64,000 bases of DNA, taken from contig CM019715.1 in the NCBI GenBank assembly GCA_009760885.1, forward strand, positions 23,711,642 to 23,775,641. The letters are read 5' to 3'. The position numbers were made by a program, and so were the translations under genes. A model generated the notes under the pieces. That model ran no database searches. It was not told where the DNA came from and saw nothing but the letters and a program-made list of their open reading frames with translations. The first letter of the stretch is position 1. Each line of letters begins with the position of its first letter. Of this stretch, positions 20,863-32,300 are shown in pieces. Source of the DNA: Achatina immaculata. Its lineage: Eukaryota; Mollusca; Gastropoda; Stylommatophora; Achatinidae.

Positions 20863-21320
20863 ATCTATTCTCTTATTTAAAGACTGGTAAATAAACAGAG
20901 GAGAACTAAATCTCATTTATAGTGAGTACGTTTATACGTTTATTGCAGCACATTCCGCCAGCCCAGCGTCCAGAGAGAGACATCAATTACCCCCCCCCCT
21001 CCTCGAGTGTCTTCAGACAACCTAAGTACCTTTTAGTTCACACACAGAACCCTCCAATTCGAACTGGCGCCATATGTACTTCTTTCTTTCTCTGGCTCAT
21101 AATTCCCTGCCTTACCCTTGGCTTTGTTTAGTAAATATTTTGTCAAGTGAACGGTTTGCCGTGGCTTTGAAGTACTCATCACTTTGAACCTGATTCCTTT
21201 CAAGTCTTCGGCTGTTCCAAGGTGTAACGAACAAATCCTGTGTGTTCTATATTTCCCTGGGGTAAATTTATTCAATAATTTTTTGCAAGGCTTACTTTTA
21301 CCTGCAGTTTCCTGCTCAGT

Positions 21321-23045
21321 TTTATCAAGGTAGACAGAGGTTCAGTTGTACAAAGCGACAGAGGAAAGTGAGAAAAATACAAATGGTAGGAAGTATGAAA
21401 GTAAGATGAGAATGTATAAATGAAAAACATACAACATCCAATATTTCGACGTGAGACTTTTTTCAAAGATTACCTACAAAAACAACACAACACATAAATA
21501 AAAAGAAGAAAAATGAAAAACTTAGTTTTGTGGCATCGGTCTTAGTACACTTTGTTTTGATTTTATGTGTAGTCCTTGAAAGAGGCTGACGCCGAAATAT
21601 TGGATGTTGTATGTTTTTTTTTCATTTAAACATTCTCATCTTACTTTCATACTTTGTGTTTTTTCTCACTTTCCTCACTCCATCTGCCGCTTTGTAAACA
21701 TGAACCATACACTTCTATCTACCTTTATTACTAGAAACATACACCTCTATCTACCTTTATTACTAGAACCATACACCTCTATCTACCTTTATTACTAGAA
21801 CCATATACCGCTATCTAAGATTATTACTAGAACCATATATCTCTATCTACCTTTATTACTAGAACCATACACCTCTATCTACCTTTATTACTAGAACCAT
21901 ACACCTCTGTCTACCTTTATTACTTGAACCATACACCTCTATCTACCTTTATTACTAGAACCATACACCTCTATCTACTTTTATTACTAGAACCATACAC
22001 CTCTATCTACCTTTATTACTAGAACCATACACCTCTATCTACCTTTATTACTAGAACCATACACCTCTATCTACTTTTATTACTAGAACCATGCACCTCT
22101 ATCTACTTTTATTACTAGAACCATACACCTCTATCTACCTTTATTACTAGAACCATCCACCTCTATCTACCTTTATTATTAGAACCAATTTTACCGCAGT
22201 CGTTATCTCTTTTATCCGTGATATTTATCACAAACATGTTTCGATTCCGCAAACCGCTCCTTTCTTGTCACGCAGGCTTTTTAACTAACTAAAACGTATA
22301 TGAAGATTAGGTGAAAGTCTGAGATAAGATATCTCAACTATGTGAAGATTAGGTGAAAGTCTGAGATAAGATATCTCAACTATGTGAAGATTAGGTGAAA
22401 GTCTGAGATAAGATATCTCAACTATGTGAAGATTAGGTGAAAGTCTGAGATAAGATATCTCAACTATGTGAAGATTAGGTGAAAGTCTGAGGTAAGATAT
22501 CTCAAAAATGTGAAGATTCGGTGAAAGTCTGAGATAAGATATCTCAAAAATGTGAAGATTCGGTGAAAGTCTGAGATAAGATATCTCATCTATTCTCTTA
22601 TTTAAAGACTGGTAAATAAACAGAGGAGAACTAAATCTCATTTATAGTGAGTACGTTTATACGTTTATTGCAGCACATTCCGCCAGCCCAGCGTCCAGAG
22701 AGAGACATCAATTACCCCCCCCCCTCCTCGAGTGTCTTCAGACAACCTAAGTACCTTTTAGTTCACACACAGAACCCTCCAATTCGAACTGGCGCCATAT
22801 GTACTTCTTTCTTTCTCTGGCTCATAATTCCCTGCCTTACCCTTGGCTTTGTTTAGTAAATATTTTGTCAAGTGAACGGTTTGCCGTGGCTTTGAAGTAC
22901 TCATCACTTTGAACCTGATTCCTTTCAAGTCTTCGGCTGTTCCAAGGTGTAACGAACAAATCCTGTGTGTTCTATATTTCCCTGGGGTAAATTTATTCAA
23001 TAATTTTTTGCAAGGCTTACTTTTACCTGCAGTTTCCTGCTCAGT
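21321..23045. repeat. 1.73-kb direct tandem duplication, copy 2
   Basis: This is the repeat of 19596-21320 at an offset of 1725 bp. It holds a fold-back element (21326-21720), the 32-bp array (21704-22185) and the 42-bp hairpin array (22295-22587). It ends at TTTATCA before unrelated sequence. Confidence 0.97.
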
Positions 23046-23249
23046 TTTATCACATTTTAAAGTTTGTTTGTTTTAGATTTATACTTCCACGTTTTCCCTC
23101 TGATTTCAGCCAATGAAAAACGTTCTCTGTAACCTGCGACATTTCTTATAGTTTCCTGTATTTTGTTTTTCTTTTTTTGTATTTTTTCTGTTCATATTTA
23201 CGTCCTTATCAGTCCACGCATCAATGGCACACAAACAAATATTAATACG

Positions 23250-23435
23250 GGAAGGGAAGGAGATAGAGTGTAGAAAACTAGTGAATGAAAGGAGATAAAA
23301 TGTAGGAAACTATTGACAAGAAGGAGATAAAGAGTAGGAAACTATTGACAAGAAGGAGATAAAGAGTAGGAACTATTGACAAGAAGGAGATAAAGAGTAG
23401 GAAACTATTGACAAGAAGGAGATAAAGATTAGGAC
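23250..23435. repeat. 32-33-bp minisatellite, about 5 units
   Basis: GAAGGAGATAAAGAGTAGGA followed by AACTATTGACAA recurs. One unit lacks a base (GGAACTATT). Confidence 0.88.
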
Positions 23436-23439
23436 ATAC

Positions 23440-23670
23440 ACTTGACATACACTGTAAGAGTGTTCAATTTGCACTGGACATTATCTTGACATAGTAAGAA
23501 TGGTCCGCTATTTCTCGGCGTATCTTGACATCTGCTGTAGGAGTGGACAACTTACACTGAACGTATCTTGACATAGTAAGAAAAGTTAGCCACCTATCTT
23601 GACATACTCATTAAGAATGATTAGCCTACACTGGACGTATCTTGACAAGATCAGTAAGACAAATTAAAAT
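23440..23670. repeat. Irregular tandem repeat of about 55-60 bp
   Basis: TATCTTGACATAGTAAGAA-type sequence recurs four or five times with intervening ACACTGGAC or ACTGAACG. Spacing is uneven, so this is an old, decayed array. Confidence 0.6.
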
Positions 23671-25034
23671 TTTCGGGCACTAATTGTCTGTAATACTTTC
23701 AAGGTGTGGATTTTCTACTTCACTGTCTATAAACGAAGATGTTGTTCGATATTCTTCAATACTCTAAAATGTTATCACACAATAAGAACTTCACTGTCTA
23801 TCAACGATGAGTAGACTTGGTCATGAAGACTACAGTCTATACACTGATATGATGATACGCTGAAGTCTCTTCGTCCAAATAAGCATGACAAACAGTTTGT
23901 TTTCACTTCTATTTCAATATCGCTGATGGTGTATAGTATAATTTTCATCAAACATTTTATCAGGAATTTAAACGAATAATAGCATTTCATCCCCTAGCAA
24001 GCACGTGTACAACAGTCTCTAAATCTGAACTTCTAACTCAAGTTCTCCTAGTTCGCAAGCTCAAAGCTTTGAATACAGCTCTCTCGGTCTCTGGTTATCT
24101 ACGTCTCAGTCTGAGGATCCACAATCGTAGTCTTGACTGTCTTCCTCGTACCATATCTGTTGACTTGGAGTTCAGAGCACTATTAAATCGGGGTCCTCTT
24201 GCCTCTCTGCTGAAGCTTCTCTCTGTCTCCTTACTGGTTTCTTCTGACGGTCTTCCTCGGCCGTCTCTCTATCGCAGTGTACCAACGAATAAAGTCTACT
24301 TGCCTCTTATCTCTCACCTGATGGCTTCTCAGCTTTTCTGGTTGGACCTTCTTTCTTCACTCTTGACTGTCCACGTGCATTGATGTTCTTGCAGTTCTGG
24401 TCATTCGCTACTTGCCGGACCGACGGTGTTCTGACGATCTCCCTCCTCTGTCTCCTCTCTCCTGTACTTCTTCATCCTTCTCCTGTCTCTACGCTCGCCT
24501 GATGGATTGACCAATGAGTATTCTGGCTCCACCCTTCAGTTGTCCACTTGTTTCTATGAGCGTTCTGATTGATTCCAACGTCTTAACCTATCAGGTTAGC
24601 GTTGACTAGTGCCCACGCCTTGTTTTCAAGGTTGTGTGCAAATTGTGTCCTAAGGTTAGCAAACATGTCTCACAGGTCAATTTGTATTATTATCTAAGTC
24701 CATAATCTCTTTCATGTCGTACGGTTTAGGGATTAGTCCGTTTATTTATTTGTCCTGCCACCAGCCTCATGACACTTCCTAAATCCGTCTAATCTTCATG
24801 TCTGCCTCGGCTATTTGCTTGTGTGTCACAGCTTTGTTTATCACTGGACCGTCCTACTTTCTGGCGTCCCTCCTTTGTATTATCTATATCTCAGCGTCAC
24901 TGCGTCTGCCTTTTCAGTTTGTTTGTCTCTTCTGTTTACTTTTGTTCGCGCCTTGTTGTGTTAGTGTCATGGAAGTTTTATACCTTTCTCTGCCTCCTTT
25001 TGTCTGTTGCTATTCGGCTTTACTGTTTTGTATA
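23671..25034. other. No gene recognised; pyrimidine-rich segment
   Basis: From about 24000 to 24560 the sequence is richer in C and T than its surroundings and contains AATAAAGTC at 24289. A 104-codon frame (24069-24383) and a 144-codon frame (24798-25232) show no domain. The latter ends in AT-repeat sequence. Confidence 0.35.
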
Positions 25035-25215
25035 CAATATATTCTTAATCATATTCAAAATCATATTCATACTCATATCGTATCCATTATCAAATTCCTA
25101 ATCACACTCATAATCATATTCATTATTATATTCATAATCCAATTCATAATCGTATTCATAATCATATTTATAATAATATTCATTAATAATACTACTATAA
25201 TCATTATTTATAAGG
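25035..25215. repeat. AT-rich short tandem repeat (ATAATCATATTC type)
   Basis: Imperfect 6-12-bp units CATAATCATATT recur about fifteen times. An isoleucine-rich open frame results and is not a gene. Confidence 0.8.
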
Positions 25216-25288
25216 CCATGCTACATATCTAGAAAAACTGCTCTCAAATTATTTAACTCCGACCTCAGTGAAATAACGAACGAATAAC

Positions 25289-25314
25289 GGGGGAGTGGGG
25301 GTAGGGGTGGGGAG
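25289..25314 (+). other. G-quadruplex-capable tract
   Basis: Five G-runs of four or more bases are separated by one to three bases (GGGGG, GGGGG, GGGG, GGGG pattern). It matches the usual four-run rule on the plus strand. Folding is not shown. Confidence 0.6.
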
Positions 25315-26229
25315 GAAATAAGGGTTCCGTAAGTGCTACGACTGCCTTCCGTGGAAGAAGGGAATCGTAGTGTGGTGCACGCACTTCGTGGCTCCGACGA
25401 TAAATTCTGATTTGTTTTCTCGTCGTGCTTATGAATGGTGAACAGTGAAAAAAAAAAATAAAATAAAAAAGGTAAAAAGTCTAGGAAAAAAATGTTTAAA
25501 CATAAAACCAGGACGTGAGGGGTGTATGTGCTGCAAGAGAACTGTCAAAATACGAACATGAAACTAGATTAAGACTAGTTACTGTCTAGCCACGGTGCTC
25601 GATCTTCGAGACGGTTCATGGTCGAGTAGTTTATACTCAACGACCTGACGGCTAGCTACGTTTCAATCTCTCAAGTTTCTACTCTTCACGTATTTCACAC
25701 CTGAGTTACCTGTTCAATATTACTCTCGCTGTCTATTTTGTCTCAACTGCTTCAAGTAATCGAAAAAAAAAAAGAAATCACATGACTAAATCAGTTGAAA
25801 AATAGTGACCAGAGATTTGTATTGTCTAGTGAAAGGAAAACGCACTAAGTGCCTTCAGCTGACCCAGCTTGAAAGTCCACAGCACTCTTCTCTAGTGGAA
25901 TACCGTATCTGACAAAGGGCGATAATCTGGCTTCAGTGACAAGTACTTTATATGTTCACGGGCTTTTGGTTAATGAACAGAAAATAGAAATTCACGTAAA
26001 ATGTACCCCAGTAGGACGGACGTATCCATAGTTCAAGGCAGGAGTTGGCAAATAAATGGAAGATACATCAGATTCATTAGGAAGCAAATATGGTTGGAGA
26101 TTTCAGCTTCCACAGGTTCTCTTTTTTTTGTGCTCTCATTTACTTCAACTACACTCAGCTCTTCTTTTTTATATTTTCTTGACTGCCACGAGGAGATAAC
26201 GTTTATTATTGATACTTTTATCTATCATT
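25315..26229. other. No gene recognised
   Basis: This is unique sequence with poly-A stretches. Nothing was supported. Confidence 0.4.
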
Positions 26230-26497
26230 TGTGATAAATTGGTTAGTAAAGAAGATCAAACAGACAGAACATTTCGAACACATTAAACATCATGAGAGTT
26301 TGGAGAAGACAGTCTTGGAAGGGTACATGGTGGGAAAAAGAAAAAGAGGAAGACCTAGGCGAAGATAGCAAGATAACATATATGACGATTTGCGAATGGA
26401 TGCATCAACAGCAGGGCATCTTGCTTACAACCGAGAGGCCTTCAACAGAGCTGTTAGGAGGCAAAGTTCCCCAAGGGACATGCCAATGAATGAATGA
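26230..26497 (+). mobile_element. RTE-like LINE family 2, 3' fragment
   Basis: It starts near TTGGTTAGTAAAGAAGATCA and includes CACATTAAACATCATGAGAG and the segment encoding the basic tract and the terminal SSRASCL / AKFPKGHANE region in shifted frames. It ends in an AATGAATGAATGAA tail. Frameshifts throughout make it a pseudogene. Confidence 0.75.
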
Positions 26498-27382
26498 AAG
26501 TGATAAATAAATATAAACTTTAGCAAAAACTGCGCTACTGTTTTCTAGATCTTTGAAGCACAAATAAAAATCTGACCATGACCTTAACACAGTAGGTGAG
26601 AGCAAAACAGAAGCAGGCTATTGGCTGATAAATGAGATAAAAATGCCATGACAAAGACTATCAGTTGGCGAACAACATGACGTCATGCGTACAGGCCTAA
26701 GAATGCATTTCGCTATTTTACTTGCAACGCTGACGCTTATAAATCATTTAAACCTCCCAAAGTATTAATCTCTTTGTTTAAATGCCCGTCTTGCAAAGCT
26801 AAAAATCACTAGATACATAGATGAATTGATTTATACACAAATTAATTCAAAAGTAGCATAAAGACATTAAAGTATTAACCGCGAAACTCAGGTAAATTAT
26901 ACGACGACACTTGTTTTCAGGCACCTGTGAGAATGACAAGAAGGAAGTAAGGAAGGCCGAACTGTAAATTTTAATCATTAAAACAAAAACAAAAACAAAA
27001 AAAATAATTCCTTCTTCCTGAACATTTTAACGCCTTCATGTCGACTGTACTTTACAAGCCATCGTAAATCCTTTCTGACAGCAAACTCTGCCTCGTGGAT
27101 CTTCTCTCTTCTTTCATATTTTTTTTAGCGAATTTCAGTTTCCATCGGTTTAGTGAGTAAGGAGTTAGGTGGGTGGGTGGTGGGTGAGTGAGTGGGTGGA
27201 TTATGGAAAACGAAGGCAAGGAATCAAAACTGAGGGCTAGAAGGAAAATGTGCAGGTAGAAGCAAATGTTACATTTTCCTTAGCATGGTCGCAGAAGTTC
27301 TTCAGACGATCTGGAGAGCGAGATGGATGGGGCCTGGACAAATCTCTGCATTAGAGGATCACATATGTTCTTATTCACATAC

Positions 27383-27427
<45 letters not shown>

Positions 27428-27456
27428 TTAACTTACAGAGAAATCAAGAGAGAGAA
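26498..27456. other. No gene recognised; GA microsatellite
   Basis: This is unique sequence with a G-rich tract (27169-27199) and a (GA)n run at 27387-27423 just before the next LINE tail. No frame was supported. Confidence 0.45.
27169..27199 (+). other. GGGT-repeat tract, G-quadruplex-capable
   Basis: Repeated GGGT/GGT/GAGT steps include at least four GGG runs within about 30 bases. This is the short-loop class usually considered stable, but no direct evidence is available here. Confidence 0.5.
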
Positions 27457-28010
27457 TAAATGAATGAATGAATGATCTTTATTTTTAAAGGGTAAAGAAT
27501 TGGGCACGTAGGCCCATCTTCTATTCTGCTCTTCATCACTCCATCTTTCATTCTTCTCACACACTCGATTTAACACAACTATACAAATTACATTAGAAAA
27601 AGAAAACATATCAAAAGAGTGTAAGATTAAACTATTACACTCAAAGTAAACGATAAGAAGTAATTAACCTAATAAAATAGCTCTCACACACGCATACACA
27701 CACATATACATAAACAAAAAATATATTTGTGTACAGATCTTCTAACATGTTTTTAACAAACATTAAAATAATTTTTAACAATATCTAAAAATTTACTTTT
27801 CGAACTATGTCATTTTAGTACTTGATGGTTGGCGAGTCATGTGTTGAGAGAGTGCTGGTTATTCTATGGAGGCATATAGTTACAAGCAAGTAAGTAATAA
27901 AAAAAAAGTTTGAGTTAAAGGATGCAGTATTACTAATGAATTTTGAATGATAGGGGAGGATCTTCCAGAGCTGTACTGCAGAGTATGTGAGACTTTTCTT
28001 GTACAGAATA
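27457..28010 (-). mobile_element. CR1/L2/Rex1-type LINE, 3' end with ORF terminus
   Basis: The minus strand encodes LYKKSLTYSAVQLWKILPYH and, after SKFI, SNTASFNSNF before ending. This pattern (Y/FSYSA..LWN.LP...S.SFN) is the usual C-terminus of CR1/Rex1-type ORF2 proteins. A 3' untranslated region follows, ending GGGCCTACGTGCCCAATTCT, AAAATAAAGATC and a (CATT)n tail at 27457-27480. The tail matches the tips at 8385, 32690, 48975 and 54085, which ties those tips to this LINE family. The rest of ORF2 is missing (5' truncation). Confidence 0.75.
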
Positions 28011-28264
28011 AGAGTGGATAAGAGACAGAATAAGAGACAGAAAAATAGACACAGAAAGACATACAGAGAGAGAGAGAGAGAAGAGAGAGAGAGCAACTGA
28101 CAAAACGTTACAAAGAGAGAGTATGAATGAGTGACTGAGTGACTGAGTGAATGAATGATAGAAAGAGCAACGGAAATGAGAAATAGAGTGACAGAAAGAG
28201 AGAAGAGAGACAGAGACAGAGAGAAAGAGTATATTTCTGTCTTTAATAAATGAAAACCAACGTA

Positions 28265-28615
28265 TGTTTATTAGCCGTATCATGTATCAAGTGTTTGTTA
28301 ACTTATCATATATCAAGTGTCTGTTAACTGTATCATGTATCGAGTGTTTTCTAACTGTATCGTGTATAAAGTGTTTGTTAACTGTATAGTGTATCAGGTG
28401 TTTCTTAACTGTATGGTGTATAAAAGTTTGTTAACTGTATGGTGTATCAAGTGTTTGTTAGCTTATCGTGTTTGAAGTATTTGTTAACTATATCAGGTAC
28501 CAAGTGTTTGCTAAACTGTATCGTGTATCAAGTGTTTGTTAATTGTATCATACATGAAATGTTTGTTAGCTGTATCGTGTATCAAGTGTTTGTTAATTGT
28601 ATCATGTATCAAGAT
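28265..28615. repeat. 27-bp minisatellite, left block
   Basis: The unit TGTATCGTGTATCAAGTGTT plus TGTTAAC recurs about 12-13 times. The same 27-bp period and the GTATCAAGTGT core reappear at 29331-29790. The last partial unit here (AAGTGTAAGCTACTAATATG) already looks like the right-hand block, so one array has been split by the LINE fragment between them. Confidence 0.88.
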
Positions 28616-28629
28616 CAAGTGTAAGCTAC

Positions 28630-29330
28630 TAATATGATACATCATCATCATTATCATCATCATCATCATCATCATCATGTGCCGCCTTCATTACCAAAGT
28701 TGGAGGTAATGAATCTCAAATTTTCTCGTTCCCTCACATTGATGGTGCACTCAGCCTGGGTGTATCCTGCCCACTCCCGAATCTGATATTACCATCCCAC
28801 TCCCGTATCTGATATTACCATCCCACTCCCGTATCTGATATTACCATCCCACTCCCGTATCTGATATTCCCATCCCACTCCCGTATCTGATATTACCATC
28901 TCACTCCCGTATCTGATATTACCATCCCACTTCCGTATCTGATATTCCCATCCCACTCCCGTATCTGATATTACCATCCCACTCCCGAATCTGATATTCC
29001 CATCCCACTCCCGAATCTGATATTCCCATCCCACTCCCGTATCTGATATTCCCATCCCACTCCCGTATCTGATATTCCCATCTACATCTCAACCTCTCAG
29101 TTTTTCTAAATCTACCTTTCAATCTAGAATGGTCTTCGATATATCTTTATGTCTTTTGATGTGGACACGGTATAATGTTTTCCAGATCTTTATTTCTTGG
29201 AGAAGTTCATTTTGCACTTGTCGCTGTTGTAAAATCTGAGCATTTGTTCTTTTCATTCTCCATGATATACGACTAATTTCATGTAGATCCACATATCTAC
29301 TGTTTTTATCTTCTCTCCGACTGTAGTACC
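28630..29330 (-). mobile_element. LINE C-terminal fragment inserted in a minisatellite
   Basis: On the minus strand, HEISRISWRMKRTNAQILQQ and, farther on, IKRHKDISKTILD correspond to the post-polymerase region of RTE-like proteins. After an internal tandem array the terminal part continues as QIREWAGYTQAECTINVRE and ITSNFGNEGGT, followed by a (GAT/ATG)n tail at 28630-28678. This ending and tail style are common to a widespread invertebrate LINE group distinct from families 1 and 2. Stops are present in KVDLEK-type sequence, so it is a pseudogene. It sits between the two halves of a 27-bp array. Confidence 0.65.
28770..29085 (-). repeat. 26-bp minisatellite inside a LINE fragment, about 12 units
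   Basis: The plus-strand unit is CCATCCCACTCCCGTATCTG plus ATATTA. Because 26 is not a multiple of three, all three minus frames repeat as a 26-residue period (EYQIREWDGNIRYGSGMVIS). The unit that abuts the LINE remainder encodes QIREW followed directly by AGYTQAEC, the expected LINE codons. The array is therefore an expansion of about nine LINE codons. Confidence 0.92.
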
Positions 29331-29790
29331 AGGTATTTGCTATTTATATCTTGTATCAAGTGTATGCTGCTTATATGTTGTAGCAAGAGTATGCTATTTA
29401 TAATTGTATAAGTGTACGCTACTTAAATCTTGTATCAAGTGTATGCTACGTATATCTTGTATCAAGTGTATATATACTACGTATATCTTGAATCAAGTGT
29501 ATACTATTTATATCTTGCATCAAGTGTATGCTAATTATATATTATATTAAGTTTATGCTACTTATATATCTTATATCAAGTGTATGCTACATATATCTTG
29601 TATCAAGTGGATGCTACCAATATCTTATACCAATTGTATGCTACCTATATCTTGTATCAAGTTTATGCTAGATACATCTTCTCTCATGGTTATGCTACTT
29701 ATATCTTGTATCAAATGTATGCTACCTATATCTTGTATCAAGTATATGGTACTCATATCATATGTTAAGTATATACTACTTATTCATCCA
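29331..29790. repeat. 27-bp minisatellite, right block, about 16 units
   Basis: TATCTTGTATCAAGTGTATG plus CTACTTA recurs with drift. It is related to 28265-28615 by period and core. The 62- and 93-codon frames (29580-29865) are incidental. Confidence 0.88.
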
Positions 29791-29931
29791 CTCCAGCAGT
29801 GTCCGTGTATACACAGTATATTCTCCGCTGCTATTATCCAAGTGATCATACTGGCAATGATATGATAAGAGTAATGTATTTTATTTTTAAAACACATGTA
29901 TTGTTTGTCTATTGTTGGAAAATGTGAATTT

Positions 29932-30285
29932 GAATGTAATGCTACAGAAGAGTTTTTCAAATATCATGCACACAAAAAAGAACAAATATATCCATACTAC
30001 AAGAACTTAATAATGAAGAAGTTGGCTAGTAAAGAGGATTAAACAAAGAAAACTTAAATATTTTGGACACATTAAACATCATGATAATCTAGAGAAGACA
30101 AGTCTTGGAAGGGTACATAAAGGGAAAAAGAAAGAGAGAAAGACCAAAGCTAAGATAGCTGCAAGACATCGTTGATGATCTGCAAATGGCAGCAGCAGGG
30201 CATCTTGCTTACAACCGAGAGGCCTACAGGAGTGCTGTTAGGGACGCAAAGTTCCGTAAGGGACATGCAAATGAGTGAAAGAATT
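29932..30285 (+). mobile_element. RTE-like LINE family 2, 3' fragment
   Basis: It begins GAATGTAATGCTACAGAAGA, corresponding to the ECKCYRRV codons. It passes through LKYFGHIKHHDNLEKT and ends in GGGACATGCAAATGAGTGAA. Several frameshifts are present. It is 5'-truncated at nearly the same point as the copy at 34246. Confidence 0.78.
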
Positions 30286-31753
30286 GTTGGAAAATGTACT
30301 CACGGGCGCAGTCAGTCTGACCCTCACTTCAGACCAGCAAAGGAGCTGCCAGCAAAAGTAGACTGATGAATATCACTTTTCTGAAAATATAACAAATGAG
30401 GAAAATATTTTCAGCAGGTCACTGACATTCATTTTTCATGACGTACAAATCCGTCTCTCGTCTTGTGAAATAATCTCTGTCAGTAATTTGTATCGAGATT
30501 ATCATGGTGGAAAATTCATTATTATATAACACAAAGAAAGGGGTATATTTTTAGAAAATGAGAAAATAACACAAGATGGAGAGAGAGAAGAAAGGATCGA
30601 GAAAGGGAAAGAGGAGACTGAGAGAGAAGACAAGACTTTCTGAAAAGTTGTTTAACCCATTCTATGGCGAGACCACAGCGTGAAACTGGTACACAATGAG
30701 TTTATCGTGTCATACTAAATGGTCGCACGTGCTTGTAAGAAAAACCAGATCTTGGACAAAATGTGCACTTAAAAGTGTTCATTAATTTGTAAAATGTATT
30801 GTAACACTTCGATCGCTTCACTTTCCAGAACACATATCTTAAACCTAATAGTGGAATATGTGACAGTATGAATGATTCTTATATAAGTCCAGTGCAAGCT
30901 TCATAAAATCAAAATAAAGAGAAAGAAACTATTTTTCATCCGCTGTCCATACATTTTACCACTGCATCAAGCGCTTAATATAACTCTTAGTTGGTATGCA
31001 ACCGTCACTTGAAAAGCACCAAATGATGGCAAAATTGCAAGAATTTGTGCTCAGAAAATACAGAACTTCTCGCTCGGTGTAAGGAACTAACTGTAGCTGG
31101 TAAAATCGTAAATTGTTATTTTACGAAATTTCTATTGGAATAGAAAAGTTCGTAGATTAAGATGTATAATATATATAATGATAAGTAATGTACAGCTTTC
31201 TTGTTCATCATGATAATCTTCAATAGAATCACCATCAACCTTAACTCTTTAATTATTATTAATACCACAGTGGTACTTCAAGCAGCGCCATCATCATCAT
31301 CGTCATCATCATCAGTTCAAACCAATAAAAAATATTTAATTTTTCATCTCCAAATAGTTCAGTCTATAGATCATTATCTTGTCATGCTGTAGTTATACGT
31401 TGAAGACCGCTAGACTTCTGTCTCCAACCCCACCGTCCCTCCCCCCCCCCCCTCCCGATGCCAGCGAAAGGTTGTGTAACATAAAATTAATATAAAATAA
31501 TTAATCATCAACTCCACACAACATCTATTGTCTTTGTGTTTTTCTTTATAATAATAATAATTATTATTATTATTATTATTTTTTGTTTATGTTATGCTAT
31601 TTCGGAGAGAGACAAAATATCACATCTTGTCTTGTTAGTGAAGCGAACACTTTTCTTAATGATTTTTAAACAGTTTTTTTTTACATTCTGCTGTCTAACA
31701 GCACAGAGATGTCCATGGTTTTCTTCACAGTTATCAACATTTAGACAGATTAT
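30286..31753. other. No gene recognised
   Basis: This is mostly unique sequence, with a C-run at about 31440-31452 and an (ATT)n stretch at 31548-31580. Short frames near 31200-31780 are low-complexity. Confidence 0.4.
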
Positions 31754-31767
31754 TTCTCTGTGTAAAA

Positions 31768-32042
31768 GTAAAAAGTAAAGATAGTCCCATAGCAAATGCC
31801 GTAGGGGGTGAGGCGTTAGAGACCTCATTATGCTGGGTCATCAGCGTATGAGGTGGGGTGACCAGTTCCTTTCCTCGCTGCCTTTACTTCCCAGATTTTC
31901 TCTGGTACCCATTTTACGAGGCTGGGTCGACCTCGGGGCCGTGTTGGTCGGAAAAAAAGTCCCGCTCAGCTGGGGATTCGAACCCTCGACCATTTGGTTG
32001 CTAGACGAGTGCTCTAACCACTACGCTAGCCGGCCCCTTCTC
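31768..32042 (-). mobile_element. tRNA-derived SINE, family C, with target-site duplication
   Basis: The reverse complement starts GGGGCCGGCTAGCGTAGTGG then TTAGAGCACTCG (A box) and has GAGGGTTCGAATCCC (B box) at the right spacing for a tRNA head. A non-tRNA body of about 190 bases follows. The flanks carry the same 14 bp, TTTCTCTGTGTAAA, at 31754-31767 and 32043-32056. This is a target-site duplication and defines the insertion exactly. Copying depends on a partner LINE. The 77-codon plus frame (31830-32063) across it is incidental. Confidence 0.85.
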
Positions 32043-32049
32043 TTTCTCT

Positions 32050-32300
32050 GTGTAAACTCTTAAATATTTGGACACCTTAAACGTCATGAGAATTTAGAGA
32101 AGATCGTCTAGGAAGGATACATAGTAGGAAAAAGAAAGAGAGGAAGACCAAGGCGAAGATGGTTGCAAGACATCGTTGATGATCTGCAAATGGATGCATC
32201 AGCAGCAGGGCATCTTGCTTACAACCGAGAGACCCACATGAGTGCTGTTAGGGAGGCAAAGTTCCACAAGGGACATGCAAATGACTGACTGACTGAATGT
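32050..32300 (+). mobile_element. RTE-like LINE family 2, 3' fragment
   Basis: CTTAAATATTTGGACACCTT through GGTTGCAAGACATCGTTGAT and GATGCATCAGCAGCAGGGCA to GGGACATGCAAATGACTGAC matches the last 80 or so codons of family 2. The tail is (TGAC)n. It abuts the right target-site duplication of the SINE. Confidence 0.78.

Larger units (their letters stand above)
19596..21320. repeat. 1.73-kb direct tandem duplication, copy 1
   Basis: The interval recurs exactly 1725 bp downstream (21321-23045). TTTATCA is present at 19596, 21321 and 23046, giving 7 bp of matching sequence at the joints. The unit contains a fold-back element, a 32-bp minisatellite, a 42-bp minisatellite and a poly-C run near 20990. 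No differences between copies were noticed by eye. Confidence 0.97.

Noticed and set aside
20929..21131. Small protein frames inside the 1.73-kb duplication
   Set aside because: They are short, lack motifs, and recur in copy 2 only because the DNA is duplicated.
24069..24383. Possible host exon of 104 codons
   Set aside because: The composition is somewhat different from its surroundings, but no recognisable domain, splice sites or conserved motif could be supported.
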